In this document: positions 20,265 to 32,240 of the stretch, one piece after another
Position numbering within the stretch: position 1 is the stretch's first letter
Layout of the letters: the number at the start of each line of letters is the position of its first letter
Assembly: GCA_014706385.1 (NCBI GenBank)
Contig: JACGZH010000004.1
Span: 1,426,001 to 1,490,000, forward strand
Direction of reading: 5' to 3'
Source: Phaffia rhodozyma
Taxonomy: Eukaryota > Basidiomycota > Tremellomycetes > Cystofilobasidiales > Mrakiaceae
DNA: 64,000 nucleotides
Translations under genes and position numbers: made by a program
Notes under the pieces: generated by a model
Told to the model about the DNA's origin: nothing
The model's input: the letters and a program-made list of their open reading frames with translations, nothing else
The model's database searches: none

Positions 20265-21994
20265 CTACCTATCGTTCTGATCTCTTGGGCTGCTCCCGTC
20301 GTCTTCCGAAGAATGCACAAGAAGAGTTTGTCGTGCACTGTCTTGATTCGAAGACTTGTGCAGGGAGAAAAGCGAGTCCCGAGTTTGGGAAAGATGGAAG
20401 AGAGACTGTCGGTAGGCGACCTGAGTATGGTTGGACCAACTTGATTAGCGACTTGCACGCACATAGATAAGAACACAAGCAAAGATGATGATATACCTGT
20501 TCGGTATAGTACTGTTCCAACATGATCTGATGCTCTGCTCTGGACTTTTTATGAAAGTACCAAAGTGTACCGAATGTCCCGGCGATGACTGATACAATGA
20601 CGAATTTACGAGCGAGAAGGATAAACTCTGAACGGTCAGGTCTGTTGACTAGACACGACACGACGGATAGATACACAACAGCCCAACTTACGAAGAACTA
20701 TGCAGAGGGCCACAATCACGTACACCCAGGTGGCCGGGGTAACCTTAGAATGAGCTTGCACAGCGCATTTTTTGTCGGCATTGCAGTTGTAAGAGGAGCA
20801 TCTAGTAAGAAAAGAGAGAATAACGACGTTCAATTGCTCGAGCCTTGACAACACTCCTTGAGAAAGTAAGGAAGCGAAAGCATCATACTCTTTGTCTGCT
20901 GTGCAGCTCTCTCCTATGTTCAATGTACGAAGACAGGTCAAACTCGTTCCATCACAGTAACCACCGCGTCGACAGCTGGCGAGAGAAAGAGTGATTGAAA
21001 CATGAACTCCATCAGCCTTGTTTTCTTCTTCTCAAACAAAGAGATTAGAAAACAGTTTCTTACTTGTCCCTGCTCCGGATGTCAGAGACAGGATTACCAT
21101 CGGTTGTGTACTCGATGAACACTAGATTCTCGATTTGACACGTGGAGTTAAGTGTCACATTTTGATACTGGCACGCTTGGTTAAGACAAATTGATCCGTT
21201 GACGTTCCTCGAACTCGAGAGATCGGACCAGTCGTCGGCCTTCGAGCATTCATCTGTAGGGCGGAAAAGGTGTAGACGGGCACGGTGATAAGTAAAGCAA
21301 TCACCTTTGTCTGCAAAACAGAACAAGAAGACAACGAAAGAAAGCCACAGACTGACCATCTCTATCCACCTGGCAGGTCTCACCCGGCCCAACCTGGGCC
21401 ACACAGCCGGATCCCTCATCGGGACAAACATATCCCTCTTCGCACCGTGGTGGCAGCACTGCATCCTCGGCGTATCCGTAAGGGAACTTTGTTTCAAAAG
21501 AAGGAAAGAGGCCAATGAGAGTCAGATCTTTATCTCTCTATTTGAGAAAGGAGTGATCTTAGGACGGAGCGGAAATCGAATGGACTGTGTGGGAGGAAGA
21601 ACAATGAAGAATTTGAGTTGAGCTGACCTCATCTCTTCTACAGGTTCTGGCCACGCAGATGTTGTCAGATGAGCAGTACGCTGAGGGTACACATCCGGTG
21701 ACGAGCGCATAAGTCGTGACGTCCAGATGAACAGCAGCATACCTAGTCCGGAGAGACGAAAAAAGGAGGTGAGTATTGGCTCGGGTTATCAAACAGGTCA
21801 CTCTGTTTGGAAACAGATAAGTGAACCAAGAGAATAGAGAGAAGAAAGAGGAGGACAGAAAGAAAGAAGAAAGAAGCCCAAAGGAGAAGCACGTACTCGC
21901 AAGCTGCACCGATTTCTGCCTTGTCCGCTCGGACGGGAGTAAACAAGTTGCAGGCCAAGGGGAGCAACGCGAGAACAAATGGAAAGGTCAACAT
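20265..21994 (-). CDS. Cys-rich secretory-pathway membrane protein, unknown function
   Basis: I do not recognise the family. The product begins with a clear signal peptide (MLTFPFVLALLPLACNLFTP, then VRADKAEIGAACE). The lumenal or extracellular part, split over several exons, is packed with Cys: CVPSAYCSSDNICVARTCRR, RCEEGYVCPDEGSGC, GPGETCQVDRD, CLNQACQYQNVTLNSTCQ (with possible N-glycosylation sites), then CSSYNCNADKKC. Next come one or two hydrophobic spans (TWVYVIVALCIVL and RKFVIVSVIAGTFGTLWYF) and a basic, Ser-rich cytoplasmic tail ending SSPRDQNDR. The layout suggests a cell-surface or secretory-pathway protein with disulphide-rich repeats. The stop at 20265-20267 follows from the phase of the last intron. 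Confidence 0.7.
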
Positions 21995-22527
21995 CTCTCT
22001 TTTCTCTTCCTTATGATTTCTATTCCTGGTTTTCTTTCGCCTTCTTCTGAAGACCGGTATTGATTCTCGACTGGGCTAGCCTATGCAGAGAAGAAGATAG
22101 AAGGCAGGAGGGGAAAGAACACGAGAAGCAAAAGAATATGAAAAGCAAAAGAAGGCAAGTAAGCAAACGAAAGCGACTTATGCGCAGTTCAACACGAAAG
22201 ACTACATAATCGGTGTAGTAAATTGTAATCGAGGGTTGTAGTTCATAATAGTAAATGAATCGTATCAACATCACTACAGCTTCCTGATGAATACTCTAGT
22301 GCGGTGTCTATTGATTTCTAATACGCTATTCGATACACATTCATTAGATTCCTGGATTTATTTTCCTAATACATCCCTCTATTCCAGCAATGTTCTTAAA
22401 CTTCGGTCGGTTCTCATCTTGAAACAGGAACAGAACAGAACTCACTCCACCCACTTGGCGTCTACAATCTCTCAGTCTACTACTACTACTACCTAAACCT
22501 TTCTCCTCTTCCTTCTTTGCTCTCTCG
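21995..22527. promoter_or_regulatory. divergent promoter of Cys-rich gene and PAN3
   Basis: About 530 bases between divergent starts. A (CTA)n run precedes the PAN3 start. No defined site is recognised. Confidence 0.4.
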
Positions 22528-25500
22528 ATGAGCTCGGCCATCAGGATTACAGCCCCTTCCTCGCCGGCATCTGGCCCAGCTACTCTGACAGTTCCTTCGT
22601 CGGATGCTTCCATCCTACCTAATAGAGGAGGTCTGTTCGTCATCTTGTCCTCAGTTTGATGTTTCACCCACGCTCAACTGTCGTCCCTACTTGATTTATT
22701 CTTCTCGTTCAACACTACCAACGTCGATAGCAACAGCCAAATTGTGCAGAAACACATTGATCTATGGGTATGTTTACCCATCGTCTGTCTTTGTTGTTCC
22801 GTCTAGAGTCTTTCTTTGCCAGAACCTACTAACCACGAGAACTTGAAATTCGCATTGAACCCATCAGCTACTGTAAACATGAGAACGATGGGGTGAGTGC
22901 CATCTCGACTCTTTTATCCTCACGCTACTTCTCTTCCTCCCATTATTCAAGGTTTCATCCTGCTTTCACTCGGTACAGCCACGCTGACAGCTATCTTCAA
23001 CTCTACTGCTCAGTGTCTTTTCTACCATCCTCCAGTATGCCTTCCTGGTTCTTATCGCTCTACGGTTTCCAACAGACTGAACGAACACTCTCCTATCGCT
23101 CTTCAAACAGTCTACACCTCAACCCCCAACCCATCCCCAAAGTTCCCCGAAGCGAGTTTTTCTTGCTTTCTTCCAAGTTTTTGCCTCCTCGACGAACGCT
23201 GATCACATTTTGCTTCTTACCCGTCATAGCTCTCCTACGCTTGCCCATGCAGAGCCTAATCGGACGCTTCCATCAACAGCTTTGTCTCTTCTAGCGGCCA
23301 AGAATGTGTCGGCGTTTGTTCCAAAGACCGCTTCCTCGGCCGCCACCGTTATCAAAGCGCCCAATTCAGAAGAGAAGGAAACGTATGTCTGCAACGCAAC
23401 TATCCATCTTCTCGTCTTTCTCTGATATCAATTGTTCTTTCACCAACGACTTTGTTGTACAACATGTCAGTTCATCCCCGGCTCTGAAGGCATCAACACC
23501 CGCATTTCATATGTCTCCCAAGAAGTCTCAAGCTGTTCCATCTCTGATCGGACAGAACAACTCAACGCCGGACATGGGTCTTGGCGAAGTATATTCTCAG
23601 TTATCTTTGGTACGTCTCTATGGTTTAAGAATACTTGCCGGCTGAACTGGTTATTAACAGTTCAGATATCTATCAGAACGCGCCTCCTTTTGATCCTCCG
23701 TTCGGTTCAAGGGCGCCTGATTTCTCTACTCTTCAACAACCCATTCAGATGGATGATGGCCTCGTCCCTTCGCTCGCTGGAGCGCTCTACGAGGATCAGT
23801 TTTACCAACATCCAGTGGTTAGACAGCCAGTCTGTATCTCTTCATACTTTTGTTTCTTCGTGTTGTGTTGCTATTTATGTCGGCTGACGTGAGTCGTGGT
23901 TTAATTACATCTCCGATTTGTATCAGTTGGATTACAATTTATACACTACTCCATTGCCTTACATTCATTCCCTTCATCACCCATCATCCCTGAACCAAAC
24001 CCCGACCGCACAAGACGCGAACCTTCACACGTTCTTCCTTTCGCCTACACTCTCTAAAGACCTTCATCAGCGCTCCGCTGCCATCATGGAGTCATCGCCG
24101 ATCCCTATCCCTGGTCTGCCAGAAACTTTGCACGTCTACCACAGCCTACACCCATTGGAACCTGGAACCGTGGGTGTACCGGTACCAGGCACGCTTCCAG
24201 GAGAATCTTCTGCCAAAAAAGCCAATGGTGTCCTCGGACTCGGGAGTGAGGTCTACAAAGCTGTTAGCGAACGAGATGGAAAGGTTTATTGTCTCCGTAG
24301 GATTGAGGGCTTCAAGATCATGCACGATAAGGCTTTTGGTCCAGTTGAGAGTTGGCGCAGAGTCCACCATCCCGCAATCGTCTCTGTTCAGGAAGCTTTT
24401 ACTACCCGGGCGTTTGGAGACAACTGTACGATTTATTCAAACCTTCTATCTGCAGTCATGCTCCGGTTTTATTTCTAAATCTGATTGTTTCTCTCCTTCA
24501 CAACAATTGCTACAGCGGTCATATTTGTGTCGAACTATCATCCGGCCGCCAGAACGCTTTATAGTGAGCACTTCGTCCCGCGGCCGCCGACGGTAGGTAG
24601 AAATGGCCGACTACAGCCTCAAGATATGCACATCCCAGAACGGACCTTGTGGAGCTACATTATTCAAATCGTCGGCGCTCTCAGGGCGGTTCATCGGGAA
24701 GGTCTGGCATGTAGACTAATCGAGAGCAGCAAGATTTTGGTCACTGGTAAAAACAGGTTCGTTTGATCAACTGCCTTTGGACCCACAAGCAGGATGATGT
24801 GCTTTGCTTGACTAACTGTGTTTCTGATGCTTTGTGTAGGATACGGATCAACTGTTGTGGTATCCTGGACGTGATCGCGTACGACGGTGGACAGAATATG
24901 GCTCAGCACCAGGTGAGTCCCATCATACCTGTCCCAGTAAAGTGAAGGTACCGATCGACATGAAAACCAACTCATCTTTCGACGGTCTTCCTTCCACAGC
25001 AAGAAGATTTGATTTCCCTGGGAAAGCTCATTCTCTCCTTGACGAATCTATCGACGTCGGCCACGCAAAATCTGCCGAAAGCGCTCGACATCCTTTCTAG
25101 GTCATACTCGTCTGATATCCAGAACTTGGTGATGTACCTGCTGGGTAATCCTGGGCAAAACGGAAAAACTGTGGAAGAACTGTCAGGATTGATTGAAGGG
25201 AGGGTATGGACCGAGATGGAGGCAGCCGAAGAGTGAGTTCTATATTTTCTGGATGTATGCCCTAGCTTGGTTGACGCAAAACCCCCCTTGTTCTTCCTTA
25301 GCTACAACGACCTGTTAGAGGGTGATATGACTCGAGAGTTGGAAAATGGACGACTGGTCCGATTGTTGTGCAAGTTTGGTTTTATAAACGAGCGTCCCGA
25401 GTAGGTGTTTTCTCCTCTTTCTCCTTGAACTGTCGGGTTCGGAGCCTATAGCAACGGTACAAGCGCTGTGTCGTACTGAAGCCCAGAAAACTAATCCCCT

Positions 25501-26078
25501 TTTTGTTGAGTATACAGATTTGATCATGACCCTAGATGGTCAGAGTCCGGTGACCGGTACATCATCAAGCTTTTCCGGGATATGGTCTTTCACCAAGTCG
25601 ATGAATTCAACAAACCGGTGCTTGATTTGAGCCACGTACTAACTTGTCTCAACAAGGTCTGTCGCTTTCTTTCTTTCTTTTCCTCTGTCGCAGCTTGTCG
25701 GGAATACTTTCCTAAAGACTTGCTCTTGCGCCCTCTCTTTCTCCTTTGATTCTCCCCCTCGGTCTTCTCGAACGGATGGAACAATTGGTGAACAAATTGA
25801 ACGGAGCAGCTCGACGCCGGATCAGATGAGAAGGTAATGTTAATGTCAAGAGACGAGCAGAGTTGTCTGGTGGTGAGCTATCGAGAAATCAAAGAATGCA
25901 TCGAAGCAGCCTTCAAGTCAGTCAACCTCTTGTTCTCTACCATTCTCTTCTATCTCCTTCGCATGGGACTTCACAATCTTGTGAACTTGAGGTTCTTATG
26001 TCGATTAGGTTTCGTCATGTTCTGATGAAACCGTCGTTTGTTTGAACTGGCAGTGATCTATCCCGTGGATCGATATAA
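22528..26078 (+). CDS. PAN3: PAN2-PAN3 deadenylase regulatory subunit Pan3
   Basis: Pan3 brings the Pan2 nuclease to poly(A) tails. Order: a short N-terminal region ([20 protein letters not shown]), a remnant of the CCCH zinc finger ([11 protein letters not shown]), a disordered Ser/Pro region with the PAM2-like stretch ALNPSATVN, then the pseudokinase part ([73 protein letters not shown]), a coiled coil and the C-terminal knob (ending [11 protein letters not shown] joined to NDLSRGSI). The last intron runs to 26053 and the stop is TAA 26076-26078. The finger is incomplete: after CRNTLIYG the only acceptor that keeps the frame leads directly to LSLPEPTNH, so the remaining Cys ligands are absent from this model. 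Confidence 0.9.
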
Positions 26079-26848
26079 CTTTGCCTTTCATCGTACATCC
26101 AATATTTTCCAATTACTCTCTCCATCTCTTCTTTGCCATTTCATCTCATCGGCTCGGCTCAGCTCAGCTCGAATCAGGGTTCTCGAACAACGCTGGCCCC
26201 GTTTCCCTTCATCTTCTCTTTTTTCTGCTAGGTCCCCACTTTCTGCTTCCTACATTTTTGTTTTCTGCTTTTTTGTGTAAACTTTATAACCCGAGATCTC
26301 GGGCTCCAAAAACACTTGAAAATGGCGATTTCACACACAATTGATCTGATCGGAATTGATCTAAGATACTCGGGAAGGATAGCCTATAGAAGCGAGGACG
26401 GACAAGAGAGGAACACGGATGATAAACAGAAGAGATAGATAAGACAAACGGTATAAACGAAGTAAGCACGAGCGGCATCGTGCTATTCTATAAACCCGGG
26501 AAGGCAAGTATAAGCGAAAAAGGAGAAACAAAACGGAGCTGAACGCAAACAAACCAGAACAAAACAATGAAGCAAAGAAAACTGTTACACGAAGAAAAGA
26601 CGGAGAAACAACAGATGCCTGAAGAGAAAAAGAAAGCGAAAAGGACGAGCGGAAAGCGACGTGTTGAGATAAGGATACACAGACAAAGGAGAAGATAGGA
26701 AAGGATAAGAAGAGAAAATCAGGGAGAATAAATAAGTTGATAAGGGAATCAAGGAAAACACCTTTCCTACAGCGTACTCTCAGCGCACGCCTTCATCTTG
26801 ATCAAGCCGAGACAATCACTCGTGAGACAGTTTGGCAGAGCGCGGAAG
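26079..26848. other. intergenic, convergent PAN3 and unknown gene
   Basis: Purine-rich on the plus strand in its right half. No gene or structured element is recognised. Confidence 0.5.
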
Positions 26849-27966
26849 TCAAGGGTTAGGCACATGGGCAAATACCAACCGCTCATCATCACCATCATCT
26901 ACCGTCGGGGGCACGATCATGCATTCGAAGGCGAAGTCTCGCGATTGGGGTCTTAACGGAGAGGTTGCAACCGAGGATGATACTGGCTTGTAACCGATGG
27001 GCGCAGGGCGAGTGTGCTCGGTTTTGTTCGCAAGCGGAAACGGTTGTGAAGCTTCTGAGGCCGACCATTTTGGTCGTTGGAACAGCCGGAAGAGAGGGGT
27101 CTTCTTGGTGGGAGATGACATGACGGGTTTTGTCGGGGAAACAGGAGCAGACAGAGGTGATGAAGGCTCACCCAACGGTAGTTGTGAGAGCATCGGGTCC
27201 ATCGAGGGTGACGGTACTAAAGATGAAAGCTTTCCCAAGCTCGATCGATTCGTCAACGAGTTCAACAGAAATTTCTTTTTTGGCTGTTCAGACCGTTTGA
27301 TGAATTCTGGTTGCTCCAGTTCATCAAGATCATCGAATCCGGTCCACTCATCATCAAACACGACTCGAACGCCGACTAGGTGATGAATGGTAGACGCTTT
27401 CAGCAGGAGTAGTTCCTGGTGGTTGGTGATGGCAGGATATGTGATTGAATCGCGCGAGATGGTACGCCCGATCGAGAGGGCCGAAGGAGAACCGAAATCG
27501 TCTATGAGAGAAGGACAGGTCTCATCCGATGGTGTGTTTACCAGTTGAGGGTTTCTCGAATCTGCTTGTGGATGTCGTTCTGGGTACAATTTAAGGGAAA
27601 AATTCCATGTTTATGTCAGCACATTAAGGCGTTACACAAAGGGAGAGCACCAACATCAGGGCGATCTCGGATCATACCTGGCGAACAGCTTGAGGAGAAT
27701 CGGGGGAGTGGAAATTCTGCAGAGTCCGCCAGTTCTAGGGCGGACTCAGAGTCCATGAAGAAATCCTCGTTGGAAGCCTCTGAGGACGGTTCCTCGTTCT
27801 GAGTAGTCAGCAGACCGGGTGCTGTTGGTTCTGGGCTGACCGTCAGATCTGAACGTTGCCCATACGAGGAGGACGAGGTTGAGGACGAGGATGAAGACCA
27901 GGACGTGTAGTGTTCTGGTGATGATCGAGTCGTTCGATTCTGAGGATGTTTCGTCCAGAATAACAT
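26849..27966 (-). CDS. unrecognised protein, two exons
   Basis: Exons 27966-27678 and 27579-26849 join in frame to 339 residues. The N-terminal half is Ser-rich and acidic (YTSWSSSSSSTSSSSYGQRS; then EASNEDFFMDSESALELADS). The second exon has a more ordered start (SDETCPSLIDDFGSPSALSI, then HQELLLLKASTIHHLVGVRV and FDDEWTGFDDLDELEQPEF) followed by Ser/Pro/Lys-rich sequence with several SPTK-like sites that would suit proline-directed kinases, and ends ERLVFAHVPNP. No family is recognised. The first ATG at 27966 is used; an additional upstream exon cannot be excluded. Confidence 0.6.
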
Positions 27967-28843
27967 CACAAGGTAGATATAGCTAAGAAAGAGGTGGCGG
28001 TTCGAGAAGGATCGACAGATAGGCCAAAAGAGGTAAGACTCTTTTCTTTTGTTTTTCTCGAACAAAAGAGATCAACACGACAAGCGGTGATAAAGTGTAG
28101 AAGGTAACAGAGTCGGGGAAGAGGAAAATTAAAAGGAGCCATGAATTTGGAAAAAGAAAAAAGATAGTATCCGCTTTTTATACAACATCTATCCGGCATG
28201 TCTCTTTCGGCTGATCTCAAAAGGAGATAGGTATGTATGAGTGAGTGGACGGGTAGATGGGTGTGACGGAGCGGTTTGGGGGACGGGCCAAGAGATGATG
28301 ATGGCACAGAACCCAGAGGATGAATGACGCAGATCTGGCAGGACGGCTCAGCAGACACGCGCGACGCCCGTCCGGCCTTCTGTATTTGTTTATTTATCTC
28401 GTCCTTTCATTTTACCCTTTTATTATCCCCGGAACGCGTTTTGACATCACTCAATGAAACGTCGGGAGAAATCGTAAAGAGGGAAGGGAAGAGAGAAAAA
28501 AAGACATATATAATAAAAAAAGAAAGAGAAAAAAGAAGAAAAAAGGTAATGGCAAAAAGCAGTATCAAGAAAAACTCCGAAACGAGTCTCTGTCTGCAAA
28601 GGTGCATACAGAAATTAGAGGTGAGAAAGCTTGAGCACAATTCATATAGATTGTTTATCCCCAGACCAGATCCGTTCCATCCATGAGGAATATATGAGTT
28701 CCGATCGATCAAGAGCGCTTTGTGCGGGTCTGAATGTATGGCCTCCCGATTTCAAACCCTCATTTCTTTTATATTCTTTTTAAATGCTATCCTACTCGGT
28801 TATCATGTATATACTCTCTTTTTTTTTCCTATTTCGTGTATTC
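27967..28843. other. intergenic between two minus-strand genes
   Basis: Contains the presumed promoter of the unrecognised gene to its left and the 3' flank of the PIH1 gene. AT-rich stretch with A runs at about 28490-28545. No gene is recognised. Confidence 0.45.
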
Positions 28844-30552
28844 TCATTCCTCAAGCAATCCACTAATTAACAATATCCCTTCACTGACAATCCACTCGGC
28901 CTCGACTGACGATGCATTGACTCGACACAATCGCCCTATGGAATCATCCAGCCGACCGACTTCTTTCATCACGTTAAGTGTTACACCACATGTGGCGTGT
29001 ACGGTGAAAGAGAACTGATCGGGCGCCAAAAACTCAAGTGTCGTCCGAGGCGCAGGCTCCGTCGGTGTCGGTCGGAGAGTGGAAGGTAGATAGATCCGAA
29101 AAGTAAACGACCGAGTCGTATCGGTCATCCCAGCAGACCTGTCGCTAGGCTTGGAAAGTTCAAAGCTCGTTCTCAAGCGTGGTAGACCTAGATTGGATGA
29201 GCTTTCTGATGAGTTGGGAGTAGCCAAGGTTCTTTTCTCAGTCAAAGGTGGTGCCAAGGTTACCCTCGGCGCGGCCAACCGAGGAGCGGGCAAAATGACC
29301 GATCGAGCCACCAGCGGGCCTTTGCTCTGCAGTGTTTTTGGGGTCGAATAATCTATGATCCGGAAAGAATTGACGAGATTGAAAGAGACATGTTGACCGA
29401 TCAAGAGAGAAGATGTATTCAATCCGGCGATTACATCAGATAACGCACACGCATGTATGCTCTGTCGTGATATATTATTTTCAACATGAACTCTTACCTC
29501 GGGCTAGTTTTATAGAAAACTTTTTCTCAACCCTTTCTAAAGCAAACTGGATCACGATCTGTTTGTACGCTTGGTCGCTCTTCAACCGCCGGTGAACCGT
29601 CGACGCCATTATCACATCCACCAAGAGTGAAGGCGCGCCCGCTTATAACAGAGAGAAGACAGGGAAGAGGGAAGGAGGGAAAGGAAACAAGAGTAGAACA
29701 GATACTAAGTCCCAAATACTGAACGTGAAACCAAATGTTTCTTAGGATAGGAAAGGGGGAGGAAAAGAGGCGTTTCTCTCACCCCGGTCTAACGTGACGG
29801 CCATGTCGCTCGCTACGCCTGGAATCCATGCCTCATCCGACATATCTTGCTTAGCAGATACCTCCCCCTTCGTTGACTTTGACGTTGACGATGAAGGCTC
29901 AGGAACGGCTTCGTGATGACAGACATTAATGAATATCTTTTGAGAGGCTCCGAACGTCGTCTACGTTGCCGTTAACGATGTAGAAAGACAGAACACAGAC
30001 AGATTTGTCAAGCACCGCCCATACGTTGATGGCCGTATCCCATTAAAAACAAGATCGACTGTGCCGAATGGCGATAGATTGTGCTGCTTACCGATGCGTT
30101 TTCAGATGCAATATAGATAGAAGCTGGCTCGGCAAGCACAGACTTGAGCACAAATGAAGCCTGTGTAGTTTCAAACGTCAGAGGGCCAGTCAAACATCAG
30201 TCGGTGTGTTCTATTTTTCTTATTGGAACCCAAGGCAATGAGAAGAAACATTGTTCCCACCGAGGGAGTCAGAGTTTGTGTATTTAACCTATATGCCAAC
30301 CAGACAGAAACGACTGGGGTCACTAAACCACTCATGTTATCTCTGAAGGATAGCCGGCAATGGTCCGACACTAGAAGGGATGACAACAATCAGAAACAAA
30401 CATACATACTTTGAGCCACCTTGTCCCGGGAAGGAGATCGGCGGGCAGAGAACGTCTTCGTCCAGCTTCGGTCGGCCAGCAGCCAATTTGTTTCCATCAA
30501 GCAACAAGCTTGACGAGGAAGAATTGGAGGAGGGGACATCCAAGAAAGGCAT
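28844..30552 (-). CDS. PIH1: PIH1-domain protein, R2TP chaperone component
   Basis: Several small exons. The start is MPFLDVPSSNSSSSSLLLDG. The PIH1 domain follows: ASFVLKSVLAEPASIYIA, then QKIFINVCHHEAVPEP (the family's K-hydrophobic-NIC block), AWIPGVASDMAVTLDRG, SLLVDVIMASTVHRRLK and YKQIVIQFALERVEKKFSI. The C-terminal exon has a CS-like beta-sandwich part (RTSFELSKPSDRS, FTFRIYLPSTLRP, LEFLAPDQFSFTVHATCG, then SEGILLISGLLEE). PIH1 proteins link client binding to the Rvb1/Rvb2 ATPases, Tah1 and Hsp90 for assembly of snoRNPs and polymerases. The splice from KY to ASFV is my best frame-keeping choice and may be off by a few residues. Confidence 0.75.
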
Positions 30553-30913
30553 GTTCAATCCCAATTAGCGGTGATCGTCAGGGAGCAAACATCATGGAGA
30601 GATCGCGGCGATTTCAATAGTTTGATTCCTTTGCCAAACATCGGTCTACAACTCTCAACGTCGGCTTTCTCGGTCTCTCAACTCGCCAGTGTATAACGAG
30701 GTATGTTTGACTCAAGCCTAACTCTCAAGACTATATCAACAAAGCAGGACACTACCTATGGGGAAAGGACATGAATACATCGGTAGCTAGGTTTGCTTGT
30801 TCGATCGATTTTTTCTTAGACTAGATAGCATTGGAAGTTAGGCGAAGAAAGACAGGATTGTACACAGAAATGAGGCGTTTACAGGCCGAAATCTATATTC
30901 TGGGCGGGTTGAT
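30553..30913. other. intergenic between PIH1 and thioredoxin genes
   Basis: Presumed promoter of the PIH1 gene on the left and 3' flank of the thioredoxin gene on the right. Nothing else is seen. Confidence 0.45.
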
Positions 30914-31894
30914 TTAGTTGGCAGCAGGGGTCTCTTCCTGGACAGCAGGCTCGGCCTGCTCTTCCTTAGAGCCTCCTCCCAACTGAGCGATCTTGTCGGA
31001 TACTCCGTTCAAGGCGGCCTAGTAGTGTCACAGAGAAAGGGGCGGACAGAAAAGAGTTCACTGATTCAGTTTAGTCCGAATACAAGACAAAGAAAATGAT
31101 GTGAAGAACTGACGGTCAATTTGGGGGGCGCAGCACCAGAAACGGTATCGATCTTGGTTCCCTTGTAGAAGATCTGGAAGGTGGGCATGGCCTTGATACC
31201 ACTAAAACAGAGAAGCAAGATGGTAGAAGTCGGATGCAGGATGTGAGTTACCAAACATAAAGTCTAACATCGGTCCAGGAGAGCAAGAAAGAACTCGTCA
31301 GAAAAGAATGAACGAACCACTCGGAAGCAATCTCCTCCTGGTCCTCGATGTCAACCTTGTAGAAGTCAATGTCGGTGAACTTCTCGGAAGACTTCTTGAA
31401 GTGAGGCGCAATCATCTTGCAGGGTCCACACCTGAACAGTTTCATCATCAAGGTAACATAACATCAGTATTGAATAGCTTGCAGCTGAATCAAGAGAGAA
31501 CAACGTACCAGGTAGCCCCTGGTATGAGAGAGAGGTTAACAAGATGAAGAATATATGAAAGTCAGAAAGTGTCTTTCTTGTGAGAGGATGGCCTGTTCTT
31601 TCTGATCAATCTCCCCTGTCCTATATATCTCCTTCTCTGTATGAGATAAGAAACATTTTCAACATCTACTTACAGAAGTCAATGATGACAGGTCGATCAC
31701 CGTTGATCTAAAGTTCATTGGGATTCAAAAAGTTCTCAGTAAACCAATCTTGTGACGGAGTCCAAGGTGACTTTTTCCTCCTCCGGTCTAGTCGGACTTG
31801 ATTTTCAACCAAGGAAGAGGAATTTTACTCAAAAAGATAGGGATAAACTTACGATGTTCTTGAACTCCTCAAAAGACTGGATATCCTTAGGCAT
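30914..31894 (-). CDS. TRX: thioredoxin
   Basis: Starts MPKDIQSFEEFKNI, then INGDRPVIIDF, then the active site W-C-G-P-C-K, then MIAPHFKKSSEKFTDIDFYK, VDIEDQEEIASEW, GIKAMPTFQIFYKGTKID with the cis-proline of the thioredoxin fold, and an unusual acidic tail QAEPAVQEETPAAN. The protein reduces disulphides in cytosolic targets using NADPH through thioredoxin reductase. The active-site tryptophans are encoded across a ten-base exon (31518-31509, GGGCTACCTG) between two introns; this is needed to recover F-WATW-CGPCK in frame. One intron uses the donor GTTCGT (31317). The C-terminal tail of about 20 residues past the fold is longer than in a standard ~105-residue thioredoxin. Confidence 0.93.
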
Positions 31895-32240
31895 GTTTGT
31901 TGGGAAATATAGGTTTGTTTATGAAGGAAGAAAGGTGGTTCGAGTTTGAGAGAACTGTTGTTGTTGTGGTGATGGTTGTTGAAAGAGAAGTGACTGACAA
32001 AGATCGATGTGAGTTGTTGGGTCTTTTTATTCGATTACGCCCACCGTGTCATGAACGCGTAATATTTATCAGCATCATTTTCTTACAAAGCAGAGGCGCA
32101 ATCTTATACTTGTCAGCTCTTTCAGAACTCATTCTTTCAAGCACCTCAGACAATCGCTTAGAACTCTTTCTCAGGCCCTTGAATGGCTACAGGACTTGAA
32201 ATAAAAGCCATTCTATCAAACGTTTCATCTCTTTATCTAT
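31895..32240. other. short intergenic region, TRX promoter
   Basis: Presumed promoter of the thioredoxin gene and 3' flank of HEM12. A GTT/GTG-rich stretch lies at about 31950-31985. No specific site is recognised. Confidence 0.4.
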
